From the NCBI RefSeq assembly GCF_024500045.1, contig NZ_JTEO01000006.1:248001-312000 (forward strand): a stretch of 64,000 bases of DNA, in the 5' to 3' direction. This stretch comes from Methanolobus chelungpuianus (GTDB lineage Archaea; Halobacteriota; Methanosarcinia; Methanosarcinales; Methanosarcinaceae). The translations under genes and the position numbers were made by a program. Shown piece by piece: positions 38,001 through 45,757 of this stretch. How positions within the stretch are numbered: position 1 is the first letter of the stretch; every line of letters starts with the position of its first letter. The notes below the pieces were generated by a model that saw only the letters and a list, made by a program, of their open reading frames with translations, did no database searches and had not been told where the DNA came from.

Positions 38001-38375
38001 TCAACAACAGTATGGATGAGGCAATTCATTAGTCACATACAGTTCCCCTTGGTGCGTGGAAAAGTCCTCCGACTCCACGATAAGGTTGCCATACCAAGAC
38101 ACTTCTTTTTCGGAACTCAGGATAGCTGGCCTCAGTACATCAATACCCGTCTCCATAACCTGATATGCCTCCAAAATCCTCGAGATATGGGTTTCGCCTG
38201 CTTCAAAATGATCGCCTAATTGTTTCATGCCTGCGATAAACCCCTGCTCTATCAGATCAACCGGATTGATGCCAGTTTCAAGAGCTTCTCTGGCTATTCT
38301 TTCTACTGCCTGCACGTCAAGATCAATGACTGCATGCTTTGCCTTGTCAAAGATCCCCGTTTCTGTTGAATTCAT
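38001..38375 (-). CDS. Stand-alone B12-cap domain protein ending in YCC, copy 1
   Basis: 124 residues. Positions ~5-85 (IFDKAKHAVIDLDVQAVERI, GINPVDLIEQGFIAGMKQLG, FEAGETHISRILEAYQVM) match the four-helix cap domain that precedes the cobalamin-binding Rossmann domain in MtaC-type corrinoid proteins and MetH. The Rossmann domain with DxHxxG is absent. A ~40-residue tail ends Tyr-Cys-Cys just before the TGA. GCAGGT precedes the ATG. A tRNA-Cys gene lies 115 bp upstream on the same strand; two more such pairs occur at 40 and 42 kb. Function unknown; a thiol- or metal-linked role of the tail is conceivable. Confidence 0.8.
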   Translation of the reverse strand: MNSTETGIFDKAKHAVIDLDVQAVERIAREALETGINPVDLIEQGFIAGMKQLGDHFEAGETHISRILEAYQVMETGIDVLRPAILSSEKEVSWYGNLIVESEDFSTHQGELYVTNELPHPYCC

Positions 38376-38489
38376 ATTTTTACCTGCGTCTTTCTTCTGA
38401 TTCTATGTATCTTTTCTATACTCTGAGAGGATATTCAGACCAGAGAACAAAACCAGAAGTTTTGTGCCTCTGTCAACAAATGACCTCAA

Positions 38490-38561
38490 AGCCAGGACCC
38501 GGAGTCGAACCGGGATGGAATCGCTCTGCAGGCGATTGCGTGGCCGTTCCGCCACCTTGGC
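38490..38561 (-). tRNA. tRNA-Cys (GCA), copy B
   Basis: Acceptor GCCAAGG/TCCTGGC, U73, anticodon loop CTGCAGA, T arm CCCGG/CCGGG; no encoded CCA. It leads the first cap-protein gene. Confidence 0.95.
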
Positions 38562-38571
38562 ATATGCTTGA

Positions 38572-38585
38572 ATCACGATTGTGAT
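38572..38585. promoter_or_regulatory. Operator ATCACGATTGTGAT before tRNA-Cys B
   Basis: A variant of the TTCACAATTGTGAA palindrome, 10 bp before the tRNA. Confidence 0.55.
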
Positions 38586-38612
38586 TTAGCAAATCCTTAT
38601 ATGTTACTGTCA

Positions 38613-38646
38613 ATATTTAAAAGCGTTTTATGTGGCAAATAGTGCC
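38613..38646 (-). promoter_or_regulatory. tRNA-Cys B promoter: GGC-N7-GCC plus TATA box
   Basis: GGCAAATAGTGCC (38634-38646) at 21 nt from the TATTTAAA box starting at 38613. Confidence 0.65.
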
Positions 38647-38746
38647 CAAATCAATCCCTATAGATAAGATGCTACGCAAGAAGATAAAGAATTAAAAATG
38701 CAGCACATAAGAAATAATGGATGATTTTGGTAGAGGGTAGAGAATC

Positions 38747-39157
38747 ATGAAGCTACTTATGTTCGATGCTGGGTACTTTTGGTTTAACACTTACAGCAAA
38801 ACCATTGAAAATCTGGAAGATATAGAAAGAAAGGAAAAGATAGAGAATACTGCCGTTGTTTTTATTCATGTAGAATCGGAGGATGAAATTAGAAAAAGCA
38901 ACGTAATCAAAAGTGCGATTGGAAACTTAAAGTGGTATCTTAATAAGGTAAATAAAGACAAGATTGTCTTGCATTCGTTTGCACATTTGTCTTCAAGTAA
39001 ATCATCCCCGGAATTTGCAATGGAAATCCTTTCTCTGATTGATGAGAAATTGAAAAGTAAAGGTATAAATGTCTATACTACGCCCTTTGGATATTTTTCG
39101 GAATTTTCAATCCATGTCCGGGGAGAATCTCTTGCAAAGGTTTTCAAGGAAATATGA
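38747..39157 (+). CDS. Free-standing archaeal ThrRS editing domain
   Basis: 136 residues matching the N-terminal editing domain of archaeal threonyl-tRNA synthetase (D-aminoacyl-tRNA deacylase fold): MKLLMFDAGYFWF, VLHSFAHLSSSKSSPEFA and TTPFGYFSEFSIHVRGESLAKVF are all characteristic. It removes serine from mischarged tRNA(Thr). Here there is no synthetase body attached, so it would act in trans. It sits between two tRNA-Cys cassettes. The next gene is 39 bp downstream. Confidence 0.87.
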   Translation: MKLLMFDAGYFWFNTYSKTIENLEDIERKEKIENTAVVFIHVESEDEIRKSNVIKSAIGNLKWYLNKVNKDKIVLHSFAHLSSSKSSPEFAMEILSLIDEKLKSKGINVYTTPFGYFSEFSIHVRGESLAKVFKEI

Positions 39158-39195
39158 ATGTTTGAGAAGAACTGCCATCAAACTAAGGTGGAATA

Positions 39196-39762
39196 ATGCG
39201 AATCAGAGAAAGCGGTATGCCTGATGAAATTGCGTGGGATAGCTTTTTTGAACCATGTAAGCTCCTTGAAACACTGGGTTTGGATAATACAGTTATAAAT
39301 GTAGCAGACTTTGGTTGCGGGTATGGGACTTTTGCAATTCCCGCTGCAAAGACAATAAAAGGAAAAGTCTACGCTATTGACATAAATCCCGAAATGATTA
39401 AAATCACATCACAAAAAGCAAAATCTTGCGCTTTGGACAATGTTGAAACAATGCTTCGTGATTTTACATTAGAAGGCAGTGGGCTTGCAGACGAAAGCGT
39501 AGATTATGTAATTTTGTTTAATATCTTGCACGGAGAAGAACCTGAAAAAATACTCCAAGAGGCTTACAGAATCCTGAAGCCGGGAGGAAAAGCAGGAATA
39601 ATTCACTGGAACCATGATTCTGCAACTCCAAGAGGACCACCCATGGAAATGCGACCTAGGCCGGAGCAATGTATTAAATGGGCGATATCTTCAGGATTCG
39701 AAATTTGCGGTATACATGACTTAAAGCCTTATCATTATGGAGTCACAATTCATAAAAAATAG
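39196..39762 (+). CDS. Class I SAM-dependent methyltransferase
   Basis: 188 residues. Motif I VADFGCGYGTFAIPAA (36-51), the acidic YAIDINPEM, and VDYVILFNILHGEEPEKIL define a Rossmann methyltransferase of the UbiE/ArsM-like group. Substrate not evident. Probably cotranscribed with the editing-domain gene. Confidence 0.82.
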   Translation: MRIRESGMPDEIAWDSFFEPCKLLETLGLDNTVINVADFGCGYGTFAIPAAKTIKGKVYAIDINPEMIKITSQKAKSCALDNVETMLRDFTLEGSGLADESVDYVILFNILHGEEPEKILQEAYRILKPGGKAGIIHWNHDSATPRGPPMEMRPRPEQCIKWAISSGFEICGIHDLKPYHYGVTIHKK

Positions 39763-39881
39763 GATAAAAAAGAGTTTGAAGGCAGTAAGCACTTCTCCAG
39801 CTTTTCCTGCTAATTCGGGCCAGAGAGTTCATAGCGACCAAATCCGAAAAAATCTGAGGAGGGCAAATCAAAGGAATTCAG

Positions 39882-40253
39882 TCAACAGTAAGAGGAAAGA
39901 GAAGCTTCATGTACATGAGGAATCGAAGTATATCTTGGCGTGCGGTCAGATTCCCTGATGATATCCTCAAACAACCATGCATCCTTTTCAGAATCCATTA
40001 TCTTAGGTTTGAGCACATCAATTCCTTTTTCTGCGATGCTGTAGGCTTTGAATATCTGCCTTAGCTGGAATTCACCTACATCAAAGATTCTGCCTATTTC
40101 TCTCACACCTTTGGCAAAACTCTGTTCTATCAGTTCATCAGGATCTATCCCTGCATCAAGAGCTTCCTGTGCTACTGTCTTTACGGTCTGTTCATCGAGA
40201 TCGAGGATGGCATCTTTTGCCCTGTCAAATATCTCGTTATGTACTGAATTCAT
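39882..40253 (-). CDS. Stand-alone B12-cap domain protein ending in SYC, copy 2
   Basis: 123 residues, same cap domain (FDRAKDAILDLDEQTVKTV, GIDPDELIEQSFAKGVREIG, FDVGEFQLRQIFKAYSIAE). The ~40-residue tail ends Ser-Ser-Tyr-Cys, one Cys fewer than copies 1 and 3. A tRNA-Cys gene lies 124 bp upstream. GCAGGT precedes the ATG here too. The three copies differ enough to be long-diverged paralogues, but all keep the terminal cysteine. Confidence 0.78.
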   Translation of the reverse strand: MNSVHNEIFDRAKDAILDLDEQTVKTVAQEALDAGIDPDELIEQSFAKGVREIGRIFDVGEFQLRQIFKAYSIAEKGIDVLKPKIMDSEKDAWLFEDIIRESDRTPRYTSIPHVHEASLSSYC

Positions 40254-40377
40254 ATAATTTACCTGCTGTTTTTATAGTATTTCTTTCGGGCTCTATACTT
40301 TCTGAAGGCCTGCGCATATGTGTCAGAACACATGGACATTATGCCCTTTGACCATTGTATCCATAAGGCACCCTCCA

Positions 40378-40450
40378 AGCCAGAACCCGGAATCGAACCG
40401 GGATAAAATCGCTCTGCAGGCGATTGCGTTAGCCTTTCCGCCATCCTGGC
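40378..40450 (-). tRNA. tRNA-Cys (GCA), copy C
   Basis: Acceptor GCCAGGA/TTCTGGC, U73, anticodon GCA in loop CTGCAGA. Identical to copy D through the cloverleaf as far as I can compare. The expected operator position (40458-40471) holds only a degraded dyad TTTGCATATGGAAT. Confidence 0.95.
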
Positions 40451-40497
40451 AAGTCGATTTGCATATGGAATCTGACAATACCTTATACTCAAAGTCG

Positions 40498-40531
40498 ATA
40501 TTTAAACATCGATTTACAGGCAAAAAATGCT
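40498..40531 (-). promoter_or_regulatory. tRNA-Cys C promoter: GGC motif plus TATA box
   Basis: GGCAAAAAATGCT (40519-40531; last base deviates from GCC) at 21 nt from the TATTTAAA box at 40498. Confidence 0.6.
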
Positions 40532-40559
40532 CAAAACAGCGATTTATTAACTCGAGCAG

Positions 40560-40874
40560 TTAGCAGTTATATTTACAGCCAGAATCATGATCCTGCAACA
40601 TTGTGCAAATATTGCATATACACAAAGAGATGTCTTTGACTTCGCCTTTGCTCAGGTCTTGTGCAATGGACTGAATGGCTTTTTTCACATCAGCTTCAAA
40701 CTCGATTTTATATCCTCTCTTTTTAGAAAGGTACTGCGAAATTGCAGATGGGGTCGTGTCCAATAAACGAGCAGTCTCTTGCTGAGTCAGCCCAAGATTC
40801 ACTAGCTCCTCTGCTATTGCTGCTCTTATTGCAGGTAGCACATCCCAAACGATTGTCTGACAAGGTAATTTCAT
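40560..40874 (-). CDS. HTH regulator with C-terminal cysteine cluster
   Basis: 104 residues. The N-terminal half is a Cro/XRE-like helix-turn-helix (LTQQETARLLDTTPSAISQYLS, about 29-50). The C-terminal third carries CICNIC, then C and C near the end (CKYNC), five cysteines in all, suited to an FeS cluster or metal. A TATA-like ATATTTTATAGG is ~45 bp upstream. It sits inside the tRNA-Cys array, so it is a candidate sensor controlling the GGC-N7-GCC promoters. That role is inference only. Confidence 0.8.
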   Translation of the reverse strand: MKLPCQTIVWDVLPAIRAAIAEELVNLGLTQQETARLLDTTPSAISQYLSKKRGYKIEFEADVKKAIQSIAQDLSKGEVKDISLCICNICTMLQDHDSGCKYNC

Positions 40875-41234
40875 TAAACTGAATTTAGCATTACAACATT
40901 AAATCATTATGCCTATAAAATATCCTCATATTGCTTATTTACTGTAGCTATGACCGTGAGTAAGACATTTGAGAGAGGGATTCACACTTACTGCAGTATC
41001 AAGCTGAAACTTGAAAGGTTGTTCTGCATGATTTACTTTCAGGGATGCATGTATCTACCTCTTTCGGCATGGTCCTTTATTTGATTCCCATAGCCTCATG
41101 AATAGGTCATTCTTCAAAACTTATGGAAAGGTCATACGGTAGCATAGAGAGTAATTTCCTCCTCCAGAATAAGCAAGTAAGCTTCATAATCAAAATTATA
41201 TATAATTTTGTTATAATATGTCTAACTAAACTTA

Positions 41235-41268
41235 TTATTTAAATCTAGTTTTCAAGGCAAAAAGCGCC
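41235..41268 (-). promoter_or_regulatory. Orphan copy of the tRNA-Cys-type promoter
   Basis: GGCAAAAAGCGCC (41256-41268) sits 21 nt from TTATTTAAA (41235), exactly as in the tRNA-Cys promoters, but no tRNA follows within 300 bp. It could drive an undetected RNA or the HTH gene from a long leader. The rest of 40875-41382 shows no gene. Confidence 0.5.
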
Positions 41269-41382
41269 CATTAACAAACATCTATTTCACTTCAGTGACA
41301 TATTGCATCATAATTCCTGTATTCTTATGGCGCAAACTACATCGTGGTTTGAAGAACATTACGCTTGTAAAGGTGGTTTTCA

Positions 41383-41751
41383 ATGTGGGATTATAAACAG
41401 GTAATCGTTGTGAGAAAGGACATTGAGATGTCACCTGCTAAACTGGCAGTGCAGGTAGCACATGCATCAATTGGAGGGTTTATAGAATGTGTTGAGCCTG
41501 GTGACCGTGGAATAATTATGCATGAATGGTACAAGGACAGCTACCAAAAGAAAGTTGTTCTTCAGGTTCGCGATATAAACGCACTTGAAGAGTTTATTCA
41601 ATTGGCACACAATCTTGGATACAGGCTTTTTCAGGTAAGAGACGCAGGAAAGACCGAGCTCGCACCTGATACCTTGACCTGCGTTGGATTTGCGCCAATG
41701 AACAATGAAAGTATTGATATTCTGACCGGGAATTTAAAGATTTACAGATGA
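41383..41751 (+). CDS. pth2: Peptidyl-tRNA hydrolase, archaeal type 2
   Basis: 122 residues, full family length. YKQVIVVRKDIEMSPAKLAVQVAHAS includes the catalytic-site His, and RDAGKTELAPDTLTCVGFAP is the family end motif. It frees tRNA from stalled peptides. Single gene. Confidence 0.95.
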   Translation: MWDYKQVIVVRKDIEMSPAKLAVQVAHASIGGFIECVEPGDRGIIMHEWYKDSYQKKVVLQVRDINALEEFIQLAHNLGYRLFQVRDAGKTELAPDTLTCVGFAPMNNESIDILTGNLKIYR

Positions 41752-42025
41752 TACCTGATTATCTATCAGCTTTCTCAGACAATTGCTCTATTTTTGTTTT
41801 GCCGAGAAAGCGCATTTTACCTCCGAGCGGGGGCCACAGAGAACACAGAAAATGGGATTGCTGGGGGCAGCAAGAAGAGCACATGAAAAGAAAGCCTGTA
41901 GGTCTGTGTTCTCTGGAGTTGTATCATTATACCTGTGCTCTTTACGATGTTCCTGCAGGGTCATTTTCGATGACAGGGATTATTATGGCAAAAATTGTAA
42001 GGGAGGGAAGTCTGTACAAATTCAA

Positions 42026-42400
42026 TCAACAACAGTAGGAAGAAGGCAATGCATCGATCATGTGTGAGATCAAAGGATATGTCGATGTGCCATCAGATGC
42101 CACGATGAGATTACCATAAGACAATGCGCTTTTATGGGAGCCGGTTATCGTTGGTCTGAGCACGTTGATTCCCAGTTCCACAACCTGATATGCTTTGAAT
42201 ATCTGTGATAACTGGACTTCGCCTGCTTCAAATGTGGAGCTCAGTTCTTTCATGCCTTCGATAAACCCATGTTCAACCAGGTCAAGCGGGTTGATACCGG
42301 CATCAAGAGCTTCCCGAGCTATTTTTCCAACGGCCTGTTCATCAAGATCAATGACTGCATGCCTCGCATAGTCAAAGATCTCTTTAGTTGCTGAATTCAT
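42026..42400 (-). CDS. Stand-alone B12-cap domain protein ending in YCC, copy 3
   Basis: 124 residues with the same cap domain (IFDYARHAVIDLDEQAVGKI, GINPLDLVEHGFIEGMKEL, FEAGEVQLSQIFKAYQVVE) and a tail ending Tyr-Cys-Cys. The tRNA-Cys gene starts 125 bp upstream. The bases around the stop (TGTTGTTGATTGAATT) are the same as in copy 1, showing shared descent of the cassette including 3' sequence. Confidence 0.8.
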   Translation of the reverse strand: MNSATKEIFDYARHAVIDLDEQAVGKIAREALDAGINPLDLVEHGFIEGMKELSSTFEAGEVQLSQIFKAYQVVELGINVLRPTITGSHKSALSYGNLIVASDGTSTYPLISHMIDALPSSYCC

Positions 42401-42525
42401 GCTGATACCTGCTTTAATTTGCTTCTTATCTTTTCCTTTAGATAGTTTTCATCTTCTGCTCTTCCAGAGGGCTGAAGACATATAACCAAAGAGCATTTTT
42501 TGTTCTTCTTGTATATAGCCCCCGA

Positions 42526-42598
42526 AGCCAGAACCCGGAATCGAACCGGGATAAAATCGCTCTGCAGGCGATTGCGTTAGCCTTTCCGCCATCCTGGC
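42526..42598 (-). tRNA. tRNA-Cys (GCA), copy D
   Basis: Acceptor GCCAGGA/TTCTGGC, U73, anticodon loop CTGCAGA; no encoded CCA. It heads the third cap-protein gene. Confidence 0.95.
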
Positions 42599-42607
42599 AA
42601 AGTCTTA

Positions 42608-42621
42608 TTCACATATGTGAT
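42608..42621. promoter_or_regulatory. Operator TTCACATATGTGAT before tRNA-Cys D
   Basis: A variant of the palindrome with centre ATAT, 10 bp before the tRNA. Confidence 0.6.
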
Positions 42622-42647
42622 TCGACAAGAACCTATACTCAATGAAG

Positions 42648-42681
42648 TTATTTAAATCTCAATTTTGAGGCAAAAAGCGCC
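42648..42681 (-). promoter_or_regulatory. tRNA-Cys D promoter: GGC-N7-GCC plus TATA box
   Basis: GGCAAAAAGCGCC (42669-42681) at 21 nt from the TTATTTAA box at 42648. Confidence 0.65.
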
Positions 42682-42728
42682 TCAAACAAAAAGATAAGTG
42701 GCTTCGACAAGAAATCCAAGGTCTTTAG

Positions 42729-43691
42729 TCATGTTATGGGAGAGGAAGCGGAATCTGCCGCCTCCCCATGCACCGGATGCCAGCGCAGGAAGTACTTCTG
42801 GACACGGTCAAACAGGTACATAACTGCTATAACAATCACTGTCATCAGGATCATGCCTGCGATAACTCTGTCGTAGTTTGCAAACTGGTGGTAATACTGG
42901 ATATACCAGCCAATGCCAGATGTCGCCGCAACCATTTCCGCAACAGTCAGCGTTATGAAGGATAGTATGAGTGATATCATTGCACCCGATAAAATAGACG
43001 GCATTGCTGCAGGCAGCAGTATCCTCCTTATCATCTGATAGTCCGACAGTCCCAGAGAGCGTGCGGAGTTAATCAGTCTGGAATCCACCGAGAACACACC
43101 ATACACACAGCCCACAAGTATTGGCCAGAATGCTCCGATGAAGATCAGGAATACTGAAGATGCCTTGAATGTAGGAAGAAGCACAATGGAATAAGGCATA
43201 TATACTGTTGCAGGTATGGGAGACAGTGTTTTAGCAACTGGGTAAGCTACATTATATATCCTTTTTTTCCAGCCCGCATAAAGCCCGATAGGAATGGCAA
43301 AGACAAGAGCAAGAGAATATCCTGCTGCAAGGATACCCAGAGAACTGACAATACCTCTTAACATCTGTTCCCAGTCTGTCCCGAATACCATGAAAACCTT
43401 TGCAGCACCCGGAAAGATAAATGAATCCAGCAGTGCCAGTTTACCAAAGAGCAGTTCCCAGAGAAATATTACTGAAGACAAGATAAGAAAGATATCAGTA
43501 GTTGCAACTACTTTCTCTCTATTAAAATGGAGCCTTGCCCCATATATGGCAATGAGCAGAAGGATAACGGCAACAAACACACTCTTATCAGTTGCTATCT
43601 GCGTGGGGGAATCCGGAACTGCCAGCGTAAGGATAATTGTGGCAATTAAAATGGAAAAAACAATCCCTGCCCTGAAACGTGAACTTGCCAA
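42729..43691 (-). CDS. Sulfonate/taurine-type ABC permease
   Basis: 320 residues with about eight hydrophobic helices; the SsuC/TauC-type domain occupies the C-terminal 200, including the loop RSLGLSDYQMIRRILLPAAMPSIL. The first ~85 residues are extra helices. It forms a unit with the ATPase 1 bp upstream. The solute-binding protein is missing here; the one at 17.9-19.0 kb is the best candidate. Substrate by family: sulfonates, nitrate or similar; by context, organosulfur. Confidence 0.82.
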   Translation of the reverse strand: MASSRFRAGIVFSILIATIILTLAVPDSPTQIATDKSVFVAVILLLIAIYGARLHFNREKVVATTDIFLILSSVIFLWELLFGKLALLDSFIFPGAAKVFMVFGTDWEQMLRGIVSSLGILAAGYSLALVFAIPIGLYAGWKKRIYNVAYPVAKTLSPIPATVYMPYSIVLLPTFKASSVFLIFIGAFWPILVGCVYGVFSVDSRLINSARSLGLSDYQMIRRILLPAAMPSILSGAMISLILSFITLTVAEMVAATSGIGWYIQYYHQFANYDRVIAGMILMTVIVIAVMYLFDRVQKYFLRWHPVHGEAADSASSPIT

Positions 43692-43692
43692 A

Positions 43693-44508
43693 TTATGACC
43701 CCTTTGGTTTATTTTCCAGCCCTTGTGTGTCTCCAGAAGACTCTCCGTGTAATATTGAAAGCATATAAGCCTTCAGGTCAGTGTAATCCCTGCTGACACT
43801 GAGATCTTTGCGGCGTCTTGGACGGGAGAAAGGCACATCGATAATCTCTTGTATCCTTCCCGGAGAAGGCGACATCACAGCTATGCGGTCTGAAAGCAGA
43901 AGTGCCTCATCCACATCGTGTGTGACAAAAAGGACTGTCTTGTGCTGCCCTCCAGCTGACCAGAGGCGCAGAAGAAGGTCCTGCATATTGCTCCTGTTAA
44001 GCGAATCAAGCGCTCCGAACGGCTCATCCATGATAAACACTTTAGGATCGATCGAGAACATCCTTGCTATTGCAGCACGCTGGCGCATTCCTCCCGACAG
44101 GTTGTTAGGATAAGTATCTTTGAACTTCTCAAGCCCGACAAGCTCCAGGAAGCTATGTGCCTTCTCATCTATACTTTTGCGGTCCTTTGTTGTCTTTGTA
44201 TGTTCGATGGCAAAGGAAATGTTCTCAAATGTGGTCATCCATGGAAAGAGCGAATAATCCTGGAACACTATACCACGGTCAGTCCCGGGTCCGTCCACCG
44301 GAACCCCGTCTACCAGAACAGAACCATATGTTGGAGATTTTAATCCTGAGAGCACATCGATTATTGTGCTTTTCCCACATCCTGAGGGGCCAATGAGCGA
44401 AACGAACTCTCCGTCCTCAATACTGAGATTCACACCTGAGAGCGCCTGATGGGCTGTACCGTTGTTCCCGTAGGAAAGGGAAATATCCTTAAGATCAATT
44501 GTTGCCAT
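43693..44508 (-). CDS. Sulfonate/taurine-type ABC ATPase
   Basis: About 271 residues from ATG 44508, which has GGGGTG upstream. Walker A GPSGCGKS, Q-loop FQDYSLFPW, signature LSGGMRQR and Walker B VFIMDEPFGALD are intact, in the SsuB/TauB style. First gene of the two-gene unit; the upstream gap 44520-44765 has only AT-rich promoter-like sequence. Confidence 0.87.
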   Translation of the reverse strand: MATIDLKDISLSYGNNGTAHQALSGVNLSIEDGEFVSLIGPSGCGKSTIIDVLSGLKSPTYGSVLVDGVPVDGPGTDRGIVFQDYSLFPWMTTFENISFAIEHTKTTKDRKSIDEKAHSFLELVGLEKFKDTYPNNLSGGMRQRAAIARMFSIDPKVFIMDEPFGALDSLNRSNMQDLLLRLWSAGGQHKTVLFVTHDVDEALLLSDRIAVMSPSPGRIQEIIDVPFSRPRRRKDLSVSRDYTDLKAYMLSILHGESSGDTQGLENKPKGS

Positions 44509-44765
44509 TCTCAACACCCCTCAAGATACTGAACTCAAATCCGGGGGAGATATCCGGCAAATCCTTTTCCGAGTAAGTATATATTTTATAAATATTCATT
44601 GAATACACCGGTATACAAATGGACAGAATGGATATTATATGCTGGCAACTAAGCAATAATTAGTATATTCATCCGGATTTTGATATTTCAGCGGCAAAGA
44701 TAGCAAAAAACAGAAAATGAATGGAGTTAACAGGAAACAACTTTAAGACAGTAAAAAGATGAAGA

Positions 44766-45569
44766 CTACAATACTTCATCCATGCTTCCGCTTCTGTATC
44801 CTTTGAGATCCAGGGTGATGTAGGAAAAACCATAACTTTGTAGTGACTCTACAATCCTTTCACGGACAAGAATAGCTATTTCGAGTTCATTGGCAACCAG
44901 TTCGATACGGGCTATCTTATCATGAAGACGCACTCTGAACTGGGAGAAACCCAGATCCTGCATGAAATCCTCAGCTTTCTCTATCATTTGAAGTTTTTCA
45001 ATAGTTATTTCCTCACCATAGGGAAAACGTGATGAAAGGCATGCAGACGAAGGCTTGTTCCAGATGGGAATCCCACAGTCTTTAGATATTCTCCTTATGT
45101 TATCCTTCTCAAGACCTGCTGTTAGTAAAGGATGGATCAGTCCCTCTTCCTCACTTGCTTTAAGTCCCGGGCGATATTCCCTTAGGTCTGAAGCGTTAAT
45201 GCCATCGGCAATATTTGAAATCCCCATTTCCTCCGCATGAGCTTTCAGGACCCTTGCTGATGCTTTTTTGCAAAGATAGCAGCGATTTACCGGGTTTTTT
45301 CGGAATTCCTCATTTTCCATAATATTAAAAGGTATGATATCACAGGACAAGCCTAGTTCCTCTGCGGTTTTCATTGCTTCCCTGACAGCTCTTCTGGGAA
45401 CTATGGGCGCATCAAGGAGTATGCATCTGGTGTTTCCTGGAAGTGCTCTTTGTGCTAAGACCGCAAGCAGGGTACTGTCGATACCTCCGGAATACGAAAT
45501 AAGCATATCATTATTTCCTGCAAGCTCTTTTATTAATGCATCAATCTGATTCTTCTTTTCCATGAACAT
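44766..45569 (-). CDS. larE: LarE-type sacrificial sulfur transferase
   Basis: 267 residues of the PP-loop superfamily: SYSGGIDSTLLAVLA near the start, CYLCKKASARVL in the middle and NKPSSACLSSRFPYGE, where the cysteine matches the sulfur-donating Cys of LarE. LarE thiolates the nickel-pincer nucleotide precursor. No larA, larB or larC is seen in the window, so it may serve another thiolation. It is divergent from nifS, with an operator between them. Confidence 0.85.
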   Translation of the reverse strand: MFMEKKNQIDALIKELAGNNDMLISYSGGIDSTLLAVLAQRALPGNTRCILLDAPIVPRRAVREAMKTAEELGLSCDIIPFNIMENEEFRKNPVNRCYLCKKASARVLKAHAEEMGISNIADGINASDLREYRPGLKASEEEGLIHPLLTAGLEKDNIRRISKDCGIPIWNKPSSACLSSRFPYGEEITIEKLQMIEKAEDFMQDLGFSQFRVRLHDKIARIELVANELEIAILVRERIVESLQSYGFSYITLDLKGYRSGSMDEVL

Positions 45570-45648
45570 CTACCAGCCGTTTATGATTTGTAATTTTATT
45601 CATGCAGTTTATCTGATGTAACCAAAAACTTTAAACTTGAAAATGTCC

Positions 45649-45662
45649 TTCACAATTGTGAA
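45649..45662. promoter_or_regulatory. Operator TTCACAATTGTGAA between larE and nifS
   Basis: A perfect palindrome identical to the metX operator. A TATA-like CTTTAAACTT at ~45628 places it at the start site of the nifS transcript; larE lies 80 bp to the other side. Confidence 0.7.
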
Positions 45663-45757
45663 TAAAGCCACAAAAGGCTCAATTGGTAAAATACCTTGTG
45701 CCTGCTGAAGAGTTTCAGCAAGAGCAATGCAGGATAAACGTTTAAAAGAGGAAAAGA

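Noticed and set aside
38001-42400. UGA recoding by abundant tRNA-Cys at the YCC-UGA ends
   Set aside because: The three copies share a few bases after the stop (TGAYTGAATT), but the frames diverge and soon end; shared descent of 3' DNA explains it better.
44685-44705. Further GGCAAA motif before the ABC ATPase
   Set aside because: GGCAAAGATAGC lacks the second half GCC and the spacing to a TATA box.
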